Positions 47,990 through 60,579 of a stretch of DNA of 64,000 nt are shown piece after piece (positions within the stretch are counted from its first letter, which is position 1; each line of letters starts with the position of its first letter). The position numbers were made by a program, and so were the translations under genes. This DNA is from Adenanthera pavonina (lineage: Eukaryota > Streptophyta > Magnoliopsida > Fabales > Fabaceae): the NCBI GenBank assembly GCA_026686845.1, contig JAIVEN010000015.1, positions 6,649,001-6,713,000 on the forward strand. The letters run 5' to 3'. Under the pieces are notes generated by a model. The model was not told where the DNA came from. It was given only the letters and a program-made list of their open reading frames with translations, and did not search any database.

Positions 47990-50980
47990 ACCAACCAGCC
48001 AACCTGCGCTATGAATCTACCTGGAGATCACATATTTAATTGAAAATGCAAGTGGACGCTTTTTGTGGAAACGAAGAAAATGATCCCTCAACGATTGCAT
48101 TCACCGAGTTAAGAAAAGAAAGTGATGTTTGTGAGAAAATGAAGTTAACAATTGATGATGAAGTAGCTTATAATACAAGGAGGGACATTCTTCAGGGAGG
48201 GATTTTACAAGCACATGATGATCAAAGATAAATACAGAGACAAAAAGGAAAAGGAAACCCAGGAGATTTGCTTTTGTGTCTTGTCATAGAATTACACTCA
48301 GAACCAAAAAAAAAAATATATATATATATTTAGGGTGTCTTATCATGGATTTAATTTACCACACTCCATCCTTTCCGTATGAAAAATTTATAATTTAAAA
48401 TATAGTGTGTTGAATTTTTTTTATTTTATCTTTATATTTAATTTTTTTATTTTTTATTTATAATCTTATAATAATAATAATAATAGAATAAGATAGTTAA
48501 TAAAAGTATACTTTTTATATTAATTTTAAATAATAATAATAATAATTATTTTAATATATATAAAATTAATATAAAATATGTTATAATGTGAATAAGATGG
48601 GAGCAAGTATTTTGATAGAATATTTATTTATTTACCGATCGATTGTATTTGAAGAAAGTGCGCGCTTGTAATAGATTTTGAAAGCCAATAATCGGGTGAC
48701 ACATGTCACTACCGGGAAAGTGCTATAAAACATGAGTTGGCGAAGGGAACATGATGTTATGTGACTTGGAAGCAGTCAAGACACGTGTGGTTAATGTGAC
48801 AAATTCTACAGTACTAAGGATTAATCTGAATTAAGAGTGGTTGACTTGTCTTCTTTTGTTATTAGTAAGATCTCCTTCAACAATTTTACACCCAAAAGGT
48901 TGGAAGAATTACATATAGGTGTCTTAATGTTTGAAAGTTATTTTTGAGAGACTTTAGTTATAAGAAGTAACAACTTCTTTAATGGGAAAACTTTGTCAAT
49001 TTACAGAATTTGGTTTTATTTTTTATTATTTTTATTTTCAAAAAAGGTTTGATCTTTATTTTGTGTAACAGAAGTTTATCAGATATTATGAGGAGAGATC
49101 CACCAACTGGTTGGTAGAATTGAAAGTTAGCAAGCAGCAGGTTGGATGTAGAAAAGTTCCATTCTTGTTTAGTTTCAATGTGGTAGCATTTTTCTATTTT
49201 AAGTAAGGCCTGTCTGTATAGTTGTATGGTATTAAAAAAATAGCCATATTATTATTCATCTATATAAAGTCTTCTCTTATAGATCAATAAAGTAACAACT
49301 AAAACATAATAAATTAATTTCAGAAAGAATAATGATACATTATTTATAGTCCAATAGATTTTTTTTTTGGTCATTCATGTGCTTCCTTAAATTTTGGTCA
49401 GAATATATAGTAAATAGCTATAATGGAATGCGTGATACTAATCTTAGACTTTTTTTTGGCCCGTAAGTCTTAAACGTTTGAAAAAATATAAAAAAATGGT
49501 TATAAAAATAAATTATGAAAGATTAAATTAAGAAATTAGCACTAAAGGTGTTCTTTATGATCACCTATGAAGTATGAGATAAAATCGAATTAAAATTGAC
49601 TCTGACTGCTTTGAATTTGGTCCAGTGCATAGTCGCACTGTTGTTCATGTTTAATATGAAATTTAAAAAATAATCGTACCATTTACAATTTTGAATAATA
49701 AAATTTATAATATTTGTATATCTATATTAAGGCAGGATTAACCTCTTCCTTTTCAAAAATAAAACTAAAAAAGTTGAATAATTAACTTTTAGATCAATAC
49801 TCGATATTCAATTATTCATAGACTTTCCTATGCTGAGATTTTTTTTTCTATCTTTCATTTTTCGGGCCTGAAATTGTTTCCAATATCAGAATTTTTGTTT
49901 TCTATTTTTTTGTTTTGGAATCTTAGCAAGCCCTTAATGAAAGAGTAAAACTACAGATAATATGGACTTTGAATGAAAACCAATTGTTAAATGGGCTCAA
50001 GTCAAGTGTTTCTTCCAATCTTTTTCTTGTATGGTTTTTAGTTTTCGGGAAAAATTGAATTTTGGTATCAAAAAAATAAACTATTTATTTTTGGTTCACA
50101 ATTCATTTTTTTGGGAAAAAAAATCAAATGTCAGTTGTTAAAAAAATTCAAGTCTCTATTGAAAATTTTCTATTCTCAATTGAAAAAATTTAAGTCTAAC
50201 AAAAAAAAAACTGTTGTACCAAAAACCAAATATTTTATTTTATTGGTATTTATTTTCAATTTTCTATTTTTTTATTGTATCCTAAGGACTTTTTTTGGAG
50301 TTAGAAAATAAAAATCAGGTTGTTCTATTTAAAGAAAAAAAGATCTTGTCCTTTTATGGTCAGTATTGTTACTATTGTATGAACAGCAAATTAACGTGTC
50401 CCATGCGTTTATTTACTAGTAACCTAATTCCTTTTATTTTTCAGAATCATTGCATCAATATCATAATCACTATATTCGTATGACTTATTCTTAAAACTTT
50501 TGTTATGAATTATCAATTCTTTCAAGTATTACTTTTAACACGTTCTCTCAAGGGAAACTTTTCAAAGTATGGACCAATCAGAAATTTACTTAACCTAGTG
50601 CAAACAGCTTCATGATAGGAAGAATCAAATTTTAAACCATTCATAAGTAACTTGGTCCAGATTGTTTACATCAAAGTAATGATATCCTTTTATTTTTTTA
50701 TTTAAATAAATTTTTTGGTTAAAAGTAGCGGTCAAAAACAACAAAGATACCAAGAAGAATAGGCAAGATAAAATACAAATCTTAAAATCAACACTAATAT
50801 TACAAAAAGCATCAAACTTTCACACAATATTTATTAATAAATAAATTAATGGAAACGACAGTAAAAGAAAAAAAACTGTATTAATCATAACTAGAAATGC
50901 AAAAATAGAGGGGGTTAAAAGGGCGTGTGAGAGACCAAGAAGATGCATGAAAAGTATGTTGCACACCAAACAGAACTCTG
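47990..50980. other. Intergenic between divergent transporter and ABCG26-like genes
   Basis: The first few hundred bases should hold the transporter promoter. The rest is AT-rich with poly-T runs and open frames that are low complexity (for example 50,111-50,311). No element recognised. Confidence 0.5.
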
Positions 50981-50987
50981 CGACCCC

Positions 50988-50995
50988 TATATACA
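50988..50995 (+). promoter_or_regulatory. Candidate TATA box of the ABCG26-like gene
   Basis: TATATACA in the context CCCCTATATACACAAAC lies about 120 bp upstream of the ATG, leaving a leader of usual length. No other good match lies nearby. Confidence 0.45.
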
Positions 50996-51110
50996 CAAAC
51001 TTCTTCTGGTCCAATGTAGTTGACTCACAACATCTCAATCTCTTGCAAATCCCATCACACATTCAATTAAGCTTCAACCCCATTCCTCTGTTTCACTGAG
51101 ATTTCTGGTT

Positions 51111-52674
51111 ATGGAAATCAGGAGGGAGGATGATGAGGGTGCTGCCCAGGACGTGTCATCGGTGGGGTCCATGCGGATTGCAGCAGGAAGCAATAGGTTT
51201 GGTCACAGCATAGAGTTCATGTCTCAAGCTTATCTCAGCAACAATAATAGGTTCTCTGAGATTGACATTGTGATTGATGATTCCACTCCAAACCAGGATC
51301 ACCCTCTCCCCATTTTTCTCAAGGTAGCTATGAAGAAAGCTTTGATTCATATTAATGGCTTCTTTCTGTTCGATTCTAACCTCCTTTTTCTGCACTAATT
51401 ACGTTTACTTTACAATGCACCTACGGCCTCACTGTTGGTATCTATCTATGTATCTATATATCTTCTAAATCTATAAAGCTGTATTGTTCACAAGCCATGA
51501 AACAATACAACTTGCTATGTAGTGTTCTGTTCAATGCACGAAGCCCTCCATCTAGTTTGGGATAAAAGATGAAATTCAGGCCTATGATAAATTACGCCTC
51601 ATCACATAATTTAGTACTATGCTGACAAAACCGGTAAGGTTTCAGAAATTGGTCGAAACAATGGGAAAATATTAATATGAATAAAAGTTGGTCCAAATCT
51701 GTGTGCTTATGATTATTGTGAGTTGATGTCAGTAACAGACAAATCCCTAGTTAATATGCAGTTTGAGGATGTAGAGTACAAGGTGAGGAACAGTCGTGCA
51801 GTGTCCAAGTTGAAGAAAACAGTGTCAAAGGTGGGCACACAAATGAGTGAAACCCAAGAGAGATACAAGAAAATATTAAAGGGTATCACAGGAAGCATAG
51901 GGCCTGGTGAGATCCTTGCTCTTATGGGTCCTTCTGGTAGTGGCAAGACAACCTTGTTGAAGGTCATAGGAGGAAGATTGACTGACAATGTCAAAGGAAA
52001 AGTTACTTACAATGATGTTGGATACAGTTCTGCTATCAAAAGAAGGTTAAGTCACTTCTATCATGCCGTGCCTTTTCTGACTTTCCAGATCATCAATAAT
52101 GTCATATTCTTGAACTACTTTCTGTTAATTTTGGTTCTTGCAGAATTGGATTTGTGGCACAAGACGATGTGCTGTTCCCACAACTAACAGTGGAAGAAAC
52201 ATTGGTCTTCTCTGCATTCTTAAGGTTGCCAGCTAACATGAGCCAACAACAAAAGTACGAGAAAGTGGAGGCTACTCTGAAGGATCTAGGCCTTGAAAGG
52301 TGTAAATTTTCAGTATCAGTTTCAGTTTTTAGTATTGTCGTTTCTAACTCTTTAATGAAAAAAGTTCAAACTAGGTATTTCTTTAAAAGAGAAATGGAGA
52401 ACTCTGTGCATGAATCAGTTTGTTGTGTAATCATATGTAGATGTCGGCACACAAAAATAGGAGAAGGATTCAAGAAAGGCATATCAGGAGGGGAAAGGAA
52501 GAGAACCAGCATAGGGTATGAAATTCTTGTGGATCCTTCACTGCTTCTACTTGATGAGCCAACTTCAGGTCTTGATTCCTCTGCAGCAAACAGACTTCTT
52601 CTCACTCTTCATGGACTAGCCAAGGTACCTATATCCGACACAAAATAGATCTTATGAAGTAACTTCGGAGAAAG

Positions 52675-52713
<39 letters not shown>

Positions 52714-55363
52714 ATCTCTTAAAGTACTTTAGGATGAAGTTAGAGAGAGATAAAAAGAGAGGAACGGGTATCACTTTCATAAAATCCATATGTACAAAAT
52801 TGGAAACCACTTCTTTCTCTAACTATATACCTATGAAGTAATTCAGAAGATTCTAGTATAAGAAAGAGAGGGAGAGGTGGACCCCAGGACGGAGCTAGAA
52901 TTTAATTATGGGGGAGGTCAAAAATGAAAAGGATAAACTCGATGTTTCATAACATAAAAATCTTCAATTATTATATCTGTGATAAACTTTTCAGCAATCT
53001 CTTTCTCAATATAAACAATCATGTAATTAGTGAGAAACTCATCTTTGTTGTGAAATCTTATCTTAAAAATTTTCATGGCTGAAAAAGCCCGCTCAATAGG
53101 AAAGTGAAAATATAGGGTAAAGTGAGAGAGAAAGAAAAGTAAAGGGTAATTTTTTTTTGGGTCTTAAGAAAAGTAAAGGACAATTAGAATTTAGAAAATA
53201 TTGAAAAAAGTAGAAAAAATTAAATGGGAGGGGGAAATTAGTATTTAGTAAGATAGCAGAGAGTATAAATTTAGTAACTGAGATATATCTAAAATACCAG
53301 ATATTTAAAAAAATATATAGTGTTTACTTTTTTTATTTTTTACTTATTTTTAGAATAAAATATAAAACTTTGGGGGACCATACATACATAAACTTTTACA
53401 TAATATAAAAATTTGATATAACAATAAACATTATACTAAATAAAAATTAAAAAATTGGAGGGACCACGGCTCCCCCATGTCCCCCTTCCATCCATCCTTG
53501 ATGGATCCGTTACTCTTTCTCTTTTTAAATTTCTTGTAAAGTTACGTCGAAGATTCTTGATACATATCCAATAGTTCCAAAAATAAGCATATTTGTTCTT
53601 CTTAGCATGCCACTATGATAACATGTTCTGGAAACAAACCTAAAGGATTGAACTTATACTGAAATTATATTTGGTTTTTTACCCATAGGCTGGAAGGACA
53701 ATAATCACAACAATTCATCAGCCATCCAGCAGGATCTTTCACATGTTTGACAAACTTCTTCTGATATCAGAAGGCTATCCTATTTACTATGGGAAGGCTA
53801 GAGACTCAATGGATTACTTCTCATCCTTGAGGTTCATCCCAGACATACCCATGAATCCTGCAGAGTTCTTGCTTGACTTGGCCACCGGACAAGTCAATGG
53901 CATAAGCATTCCAGAAGATGTTTTGGAGCATCAAGAATCCCCTGACCCTGCAAAAGCTATTATTAAAGTAAGAATTGCAGCACAACAATATATGTAGTGT
54001 TTCAATATGATTTCAAGTATCTGCTCTATCTGATACAAGTATTTGATACCTGTCAAATATGATCTCACCTTGTTTTTTTGTAAAAATTAATGAAATCTTA
54101 CTGAAGTGATTTCTCTTATTCCTTCTAATTGTTAATTGTACCAGCATCTACAACTCAAGTACAAGAGTTTACTAGAGCCAAAGGAGAAACAACAGAACCA
54201 TGGAGCAATAAAGGTACCAGAACATCTTCAAGTAGCAATTCAAGCCAAGAAGGAGTGGACATTGAGTTGGATAGACCAGTTCATGATTCTGTCAAAGAGA
54301 ACATTCAGATCAAGATACAAAGACTACTTTGATCAGGTCAGACTAATTCAAGCACTTGGAGTTGCAGTCTTGCTGGGGCTTCTTTGGTGGAAATCTTCAA
54401 CCCATACAGAGGCTCAACTCAGAGATCAGGTGATTTCTCCACACTACTTTTTTCACCTGTGAAAATTAGAAGCACTTTGCTTTACTATTATATCTTACTT
54501 GGTAATCACTGTCTTTCTTGCAGGTTGGGCTAATGTTCTATATCTGTATATTCTGGACATCTTCATGTATCTTTGCAGCCGTCTATGTGTTTCCATTTGA
54601 GAAGACATATTTGGTGAAAGAAAGGAAAGCAGACATGTACAGATTAAGCGTATATTACGCATGCAGCACACTGTGTGATATGATAGCACATGTGTTCTAT
54701 CCTACTTTCTTCATGCTTACCTTGTACTTCATGGCTGGTTTCAAGAGGACTCTCACTTGCTTCTTCCTCACACTACTTTCTGTGCTTCTGATAGCCGTTA
54801 CCAGTCAAGTAAGTTATGTCAATTAATATTCAGAGCATATCTATTTGAAGGTTTAATCAATAGTGTGTATCTTTGTTTCCAGGGTGCAGGGGAACTCTTT
54901 GGAGCAGCAATTATGAGTATTCAAAAAGCTGGGATGGTTGCTTCTCTGATACTAATGCTTTTCCTTCTCACTGGTGGCTACTATGTCCAGGTACACACAC
55001 ACACACGCACACACTAACACACACATACAAAAGAAAGAATTTTCCAAAGAGAAAGAGAAAGAATGGAGTTAATGGCTTGTGTTGATATTGCAGCACATAC
55101 CAGTGTTCATGAGGTGGTTGAAGTATTTGTCGTTCATGTACTATGGGTTCAGGCTTCTGCTAAAAGTGCAATACTCAGGAGATGAATTGTATGAGTGTGA
55201 AACCATAGGAGGGTGCAGGACACTGCAGAGCTCTCCTTCATTCGACACTGTGAACTTGAAAGGAGGATTGAAAGAAGTATGGGTTCTTATTTCCATGGCT
55301 CTCTGCTTTCGTTTCTTTGCTTACTTTTGTCTTCGCTACAGAGTTGATGCCTCCAACCTCTGA
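51111..55363 (+). CDS. ABCG26: Half-size ABC transporter ABCG26-like, 687 aa, nine exons
   Basis: Exons: 51111-51323, 51762-52045, 52144-52299, 52441-52624, 53689-53967, 54145-54429, 54524-54808, 54883-54990, 55094-55363. Phases agree; the product is 687 aa, close to Arabidopsis ABCG26 (about 685). N-terminus MEIRREDDEGAAQDVSSVGS. Nucleotide-binding domain first: Walker A GPSGSGKT (127-134), signature ISGGE (232-236), Walker B LLLLDEPTSGLD (252-263), H-loop IHQPSS (288-293). The transmembrane domain follows (about 420-687), with LIQALGVAVLLGLLWWKS, VGLMFYICIFWTSSCIFAAV, GMVASLILMLFLLTGGYYVQ and a last helix near the C-terminus; an extracellular CETIGGCRTLQ stretch precedes it. ABCG26 acts in tapetum cells, exporting sporopollenin precursors needed for pollen exine; it works as a dimer in the plasma membrane. 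Intron 4 (1.06 kb) has a GA microsatellite and a hAT remnant. The core catalytic motifs are intact. Confidence 0.94.
52678..52708. repeat. (GA)n microsatellite in ABCG26 intron 4
   Basis: A pure GA run of about 30 bp beginning some 55 bp after the exon 4 donor. Confidence 0.95.
52885..53500 (-). mobile_element. hAT transposase C-terminal (dimerisation domain) remnant in ABCG26 intron 4
   Basis: Read on the minus strand, 53,103-52,924 is open and encodes PIERAFSAMKIFKIRF, HNKDEFLTNYMIVYIEKEIA and EKFITDIIIEDFY, ending in a stop. This matches the C-terminal part of plant TTF-type zinc-finger/hAT transposases, where RAFSAMKI and YIEREIAEKF are typical. A GGACGGAGCTAGAATTTAAT block at its 3' side (52,890) and a GGAGGGACCACGGCTCCCCC block at 53,456 are typical of noncoding ends of such elements. 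The transposase core is missing. Confidence 0.65.
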
Positions 55364-56940
55364 GATATATATATATTATCGTTAATGGCAATTGAGCTGA
55401 GAGAGTTATGTATTTCTAAGGTAAGAGGAAAGAAAATGAAGGTGGAAAAGTTTGAAGTTGCAAGATGTTCAGGTGGTTTAAGCGAGAAGTTTTAACTCTG
55501 TTAATAGCTAAAATGGCTCCATACCTGATTAGAAGGGTTTTTTTTTTTAACACCAAGATTAGAGGGTTTTTTTTTTGCCACTGATTAGAAGGGTTTGATA
55601 CTTCGTTAGTTGATGGTTTTTAATATTTCCAATTTAAATGTTATGATATAAAATGTGAGGATAAAAGCAGTGATTTATCTTAAATTATATTGGATATGAT
55701 AATTGAGAGGGTCAATACAAGGGACAAAATATTTCAACCAAGTTAACAAAGCACTTGATTTTGATATAACTAAAATAATTTGTCTACATGAAGATATTTA
55801 ATTTTTAAAAAAAATACAAAAAATGAAATATACAGTCAAATAAAAAATAATGACGTCATTTAAAACAACTGTTATCTGACATTGGAAAATTAGAAACAGT
55901 AATGTACAAGTAAGGCCAATTTTGAGTGAAGGAATATAATTTTTTTTTCTCTATGGGAATACAGAACTACTTTGTCAGAAACTAAATATCTTTTTCTTAA
56001 ACAACAGACGGAGTGAATAATAATTTGAAAGTTTTTGGAAGATTATATTTTTTTTTTAATATTTAGAGAGAGTTAAAGAAATGAAAAATGTATGAAACTT
56101 AATAAAAATATATACAAAAGACTATAAATTAAAAAAATTATAAAAAATTTTAAAAAATTCATATCATTCACAATTTATAACTAGTATGATTTTTTTTATA
56201 TTTTATATTAATTTTTGTTGGTCAAGATGTTTTGTATTGATTGATACGTTGATTTTTTGGGTGGAGCACTTGTGGAATTCAATACTTGTCTTTAAAGGCT
56301 TGTCTGAAAAGTGTTCACAAACACTAATCTATCACTTTGAACTTGACTTAATTGTTTACATTTCATTTTAAGTCAGGATGATATCATGGTTGCACTATTA
56401 AGTAATAACACGTTAATTGGCTAAAATTCTATAGATCTATAGCTTAAAAAGTAACTCTTTTGATTTGTTTCATTTTCAGTTTTTCATGCGCAAGATGAGT
56501 TGTAAACTTGTTAGATAATCGTTAATCGCTCAAAATTAATCAGCAAAACTCACAATTTAAAATGCGCCAGAAGCTGCGGCGTCACTGCCGTCCTTTTGAC
56601 TTCTAAGTTTTCTCTTTGGCAAAAAAAAAAAAAACTCAAGTTTTCTCGTTACTTCAAAAATATTCTCAAACTTTGCCCGGAAAGAATTGTGTGATCGAGC
56701 AGGCAGGGATAGTACAATTTTCATCTCTTTTCTCCGTTCTTTCCGATATTTATTGCTGCCCCACGAACACCAAAGCTCCCAATCATTCATCATCATCCTT
56801 TCTCCTCTCTACTGCAAAAGCCATTACGACCCACATTTCTGTCTTCTCTTACATCTCCCTGTGTTTTCGTCTTCGTCATCCATCTTCCTGAGTTGTTTCT
56901 ATCAGCTCAGGATTTGGATTTGGACCTTTTGTCGTTAAAT
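55364..56940. other. Intergenic between ABCG26-like and TMEM245-like genes
   Basis: AT-rich; holds the 3' UTR of the ABCG gene and, from about 56,560, the promoter and leader of the next gene. A GGGTTTTTTTTTT segment is repeated three times near 55,530-55,590. No other gene recognised. Confidence 0.5.
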
Positions 56941-59161
56941 ATGGAGTTAGTTCCTTACTCGGACCCGAATTCCACCACCCCAGCTTGGCAGGATATGTTC
57001 CGATCCGCATCCATCAGAAAGCCATCCGCAACTCCTCCATCCCAGGCACCGCCGCAGCAATCCAACGCGCCACCGAATGCCGGCGACCCAGAGCAGAAAC
57101 CCACACTCTCCGGCGATCCCCAGGTGCGCCTTGCTCTCTACATAGCTATGGCCCACGCAGGGCTTGCGTTCGCCATTTTCATACTATACACTGTGTGGAA
57201 GCTCTTGGAAGAATATCTACGACCCCTTCAGTGGGCTGTGCTATGTTCTATCCCCCTCAGGGGAATTCAGCAAACCCTGCTCGCATTTTGGTCTGAGCCC
57301 TTGAGTTTAGGCCTCACAGAGACTGTACTCGCCATTCCCGTGTCTATATTTGGGGTCTTTGTCGGAACCCTTGTTGAAATTCGTGAAGCGCTTTTCAGGT
57401 TTCTTCTCAGAAAACCTAAATCTGAGACTCCAAGAAGGAAGAGAAGCGGGTTTTCCACTATACTTCGTTTACTGTTGTCCTTCGGGATGTTCATAATTGC
57501 ATATGAGATACTCGGAGGTTTTGGATCTTTATCGCTTCTGGGATTAGGCTTCGTGTTTAGCTCTAAAAGTGTAAATTCGACGATGTCCACATTGTCTTCC
57601 TTTAGGAGTACTAGCTTCAGGCGCAGTAAGATTAGCGCCTTTTTCACAAGAGGAATACTAAAAAGATTGAAAACCATTGTGGCAATTGGGTTGATTATTG
57701 GTATGATCATGGGGTTTTTGGTTGGTGTGATATTCTTCTCTTATAAGATTGGAGTTGAAGGGAAAGATGCGGTGATTTCGCTGAAACTACATGTAGAGCA
57801 GAGCAATTATGCTGAGAAACTCGGTGTGAAGCAGTGGATGGATGAGAATGATGTTCCTGGAATGGTAGACAGGTACACTGCCAAATTATATGAGACAGTG
57901 TCTGACCAGATAGATGGCTTGGCAGTACAGTATAATATGACTGAATTTGTGACCGGCATTAAGCATTTTGTGATAAATGCACCAGTTAACTCTTCAGGAC
58001 CTTCATCGGCTTTAATGGCTCCCTCACGATACACAGAAAAGCTCTTGAGCTTGAAAAATGGGTTCAGAAACCGTGAGTGGAGTCTTATTTATACAGAACT
58101 GGATACCATTTTTAGAGAACTTATAATTACCCGTGAGGATTTAGTTGAGAAGGCGAAAGGACTTGCTGTTAAGGGAATGGAGGTATTTCAAGGTGCTTTT
58201 GCTAGTAGTAGAACTGTGCTTGGCAGTGGTGCAAAATTCATGTTCTCCATTGTGAATTCTGTAATCTCTGGAGCTGCTGAGGTTTTCAATTTCGTTTCTC
58301 AGTCAGTGGTTTTTTTCTGGGTTTTATATTATCTCATCACATCAGAGTCTGGTGGAGTAACAGAACAAGTGATTTGTATGTTTCCAATTTCTAGCTCAGC
58401 TAGGGTCAGATGTGTCGAAGTTCTGGATAAAGCTATTTCAGGAGTACTTTTGGCCACTGCTGAGATTGCATTTTTTCAAGGCTGTCTCACTTGGCTCCTA
58501 TTTAGGCTATACAACATACATTTTCTGTACATGTCAACCGTACTCGCCTTCATCAGCCCTCTGCTACCGATATTTCCAACATGGCTTGCAACAATTCCAG
58601 CAGCAGTGCAACTATTGCTTGAAGGAAGATACATAGTGGCCATTGTGTTGTCTATTATCCACCTTGTCCTAATAGATTATGGTGCATCTGAAATTCTCGA
58701 AGATGTTCCAGGGAATAGTGCATATCTGACTGGTCTCAGCATCATTGGGGGAATGACTTTGTTCCCTTCTGCTCTGGAGGTAAATTGTTACCCTCCATGA
58801 TTTAACTTTCTAATATATTCTGTCAACTAATTTGTTCTTTGTAGTCTCTCTGTGTGATCTAGGAGATGAATCTTTAGGTGTTGAGTCCTTTGATCCATAT
58901 TGCTTCAACATATAATAACAAATCTTAGTAAAGTCAAGTATTTTATATAAATTTCATGTCCCAGAAGATTTTTTACAGTTAAAGAGGTAAACTGGATAAT
59001 ATGATGTATGATCTTGTATCTCATGACTAAAAGAATCGACTGCGATGCAGGGTGCTATAATGGGGCCACTGATAACTACAGTTATGATTGCTCTTAAGGA
59101 TTTATATGTTGAATTTGTTTTGGCGGAACCAGAGGAGAAGACCAAGCAGAAAGAAAGCTAA
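56941..59161 (+). CDS. TMEM245/AI-2E-like multi-pass membrane protein, 649 aa, two exons
   Basis: Exons 56941-58779 and 59051-59161 (GT..AG, phase 0). The start is the ATG at 56,941 (MELVPYSDPNSTTPAWQDMF), in good context (A at -3, G at +4); the frame is open 48 bases further upstream but has no ATG there. After a Pro-rich cytosolic N-terminus (28-56) come hydrophobic segments at about 64-86, 124-146, 172-206 and 245-268, a long soluble part (270-430), and a C-terminal group of helices (VVFFWVLYYLI, EIAFFQGCLTWLLFRLY, LAFISPLLPIFPTWLATIPA, YIVAIVLSIIHLVLIDYGAS). The C-terminal part resembles the AI-2E/PerM-type permease domain found in TMEM245 (C9orf5) homologues. Function in plants is not established. 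The C-terminus is charged (EPEEKTKQKES). It resembles the Arabidopsis At5g55960 product (from memory). Confidence 0.88.
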
Positions 59162-59558
59162 AGCATTGCATGTGTCTATATATCAGTATTCTTAAGCAGA
59201 TGGAGATTGGTGGAAGTGCATTATTCATAGTGGAGTTTGCCTCAAAGCTTGTGATTTGTTCATAACTATATTGTTGTCTGTATCATTAGAGTATCATTTG
59301 AGTCGAAAATTAGGGCTTTTTTCCTCTTACATTTTTACCGTCCATTTTATTAGTGGGTTATCAAACATATCCATTGGGCGGTGGCAGTGATTATAGTTGT
59401 AAATTGATTCATGTTCTTGATATCTGGAAGGATGAGTTTGAATAATAGTACAGTAACACTAGAAAGAGATGCATGTAAGCTTGGTGAAACATTGAAACTA
59501 AATATATGTTTGTCAGATAATGTAGAACTTGACGCTAACTGAATCAGTCCAAAAAGTA
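59162..59558. other. 3' flank of the TMEM245-like gene
   Basis: Probable 3' UTR and short intergenic stretch; nothing else recognised. Confidence 0.5.
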
Positions 59559-60030
59559 TTATTTCTTTTTAAAGGGGCTATACAAACGTGGGCAAAAAGA
59601 GGCCAGCGAAAGAATAAAAAAGTCTATCAAACCTGTACTATGAGAGTTAACAACAGTCAAAGTACTATTAGTGTGTGGGTGTGAAGCCGTAGAGCAGGCT
59701 TCAATCAAAATGGAGGTGGTTGAGTAGTTTTCTCCATTGAACATCCTCTTGTTTCTTACCTGCCACAACTTCGAACATGTTAATCCAAAGACGATACGCC
59801 AATAATTATCAACCTTTTTATGATGTGTGTTGGAGAACAACCAGTCATCAAATTGAAGGTCGAAGAAACTTTGAAAGAAATTGTTTAGGAACTGGTAGGG
59901 TCCAAACTTCATGGGCTGTTGGGCATTTCCTCAACACATGATCAACTTCTTTCGTTCCATTTTTGCACAAGTGGCAACTGGAATCCCATGACATGTGTCT
60001 ATGGCATATTTCATAATTTGTCAATAATGG
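59559..60030 (-). mobile_element. Non-LTR retrotransposon fragment with zf-RVT domain
   Basis: On the minus strand, 60,020-59,910 reads YEICHRHMSWDSSCHLC, KNGTKEVDHVLRKCPTAHEV: the Cys-His zf-RVT motif found after plant LINE reverse transcriptases. After a frameshift near 59,905 the frame continues FGPYQFLNNFFQSFFDLQFD, then YWRIVFGLTCSKLWQVRNKR and FNGENYSTTSILIEA, the linker ahead of RNase H. It ends near 59,565 in an A-rich stretch. 5'-truncated and frameshifted, so inactive. Confidence 0.7.
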
Positions 60031-60269
60031 ATTCGGGTAATCTCATTATGCGATGAGTTTTGTATGTTAAAGGGAGAATATAATGATGAGGGACAAACTT
60101 GGAAAACTCAATTTAATATACACAGAGTGACTTATATTTTGTATATATGAATTCTTAAAATTGTCCTATAATAGAAAACAAAGGAAGGAGCTCTTGAGTG
60201 CTATATATTGCATGAAACTAGGGCTAAGAACATTGCATTTTGCAGCAGCTTGTATAAATATATGTATAT

Positions 60270-60570
60270 ATATGTACAGGGCCATGTCTAGGCCTTTTGA
60301 GGCCTAAGGCAAATAATTGGAGGGCCCATTATAAGTAATTAATTTTTATATTATTATTCCAACTTTTTGTGCGACAAAATTATTTCTCAAAATTTTATAA
60401 CCAAATAATTCTAATGTTTTACTTTCAATAGATAGTATATTTAATTAATCCAATCTATTTTGTAACATAGTTGATTTAAGTAATTTTAATTTTGAAAAAC
60501 TTCTTTCAATAGTAGCGTTCCTCACGAATATTGCCATTAATATTTTATAAGCAATGCATGTATTTGGAAT
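60270..60570 (-). mobile_element. hAT transposase C-terminal remnant
   Basis: The minus strand from about 60,525 reads ATIERSFSKLKLLKSTM, LQNRLD, stop, LNILSIESKTLELFGYKILR. ERSFSKLKLLKS and NLSIE are the conserved core of the hAT dimerisation domain. One internal stop is present. The GGGCCATGTCTAGGCCTTTT block at 60,280 is typical of the noncoding end of these elements. The rest of the transposon is missing. Confidence 0.6.
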
Positions 60571-60579
60571 AAAACATAT

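Noticed and set aside
56893..56940. Upstream extension of the TMEM245-like protein
   Set aside because: The extension would begin at a TTG codon; the first ATG in frame is at 56,941, in good context and matching the likely family start.
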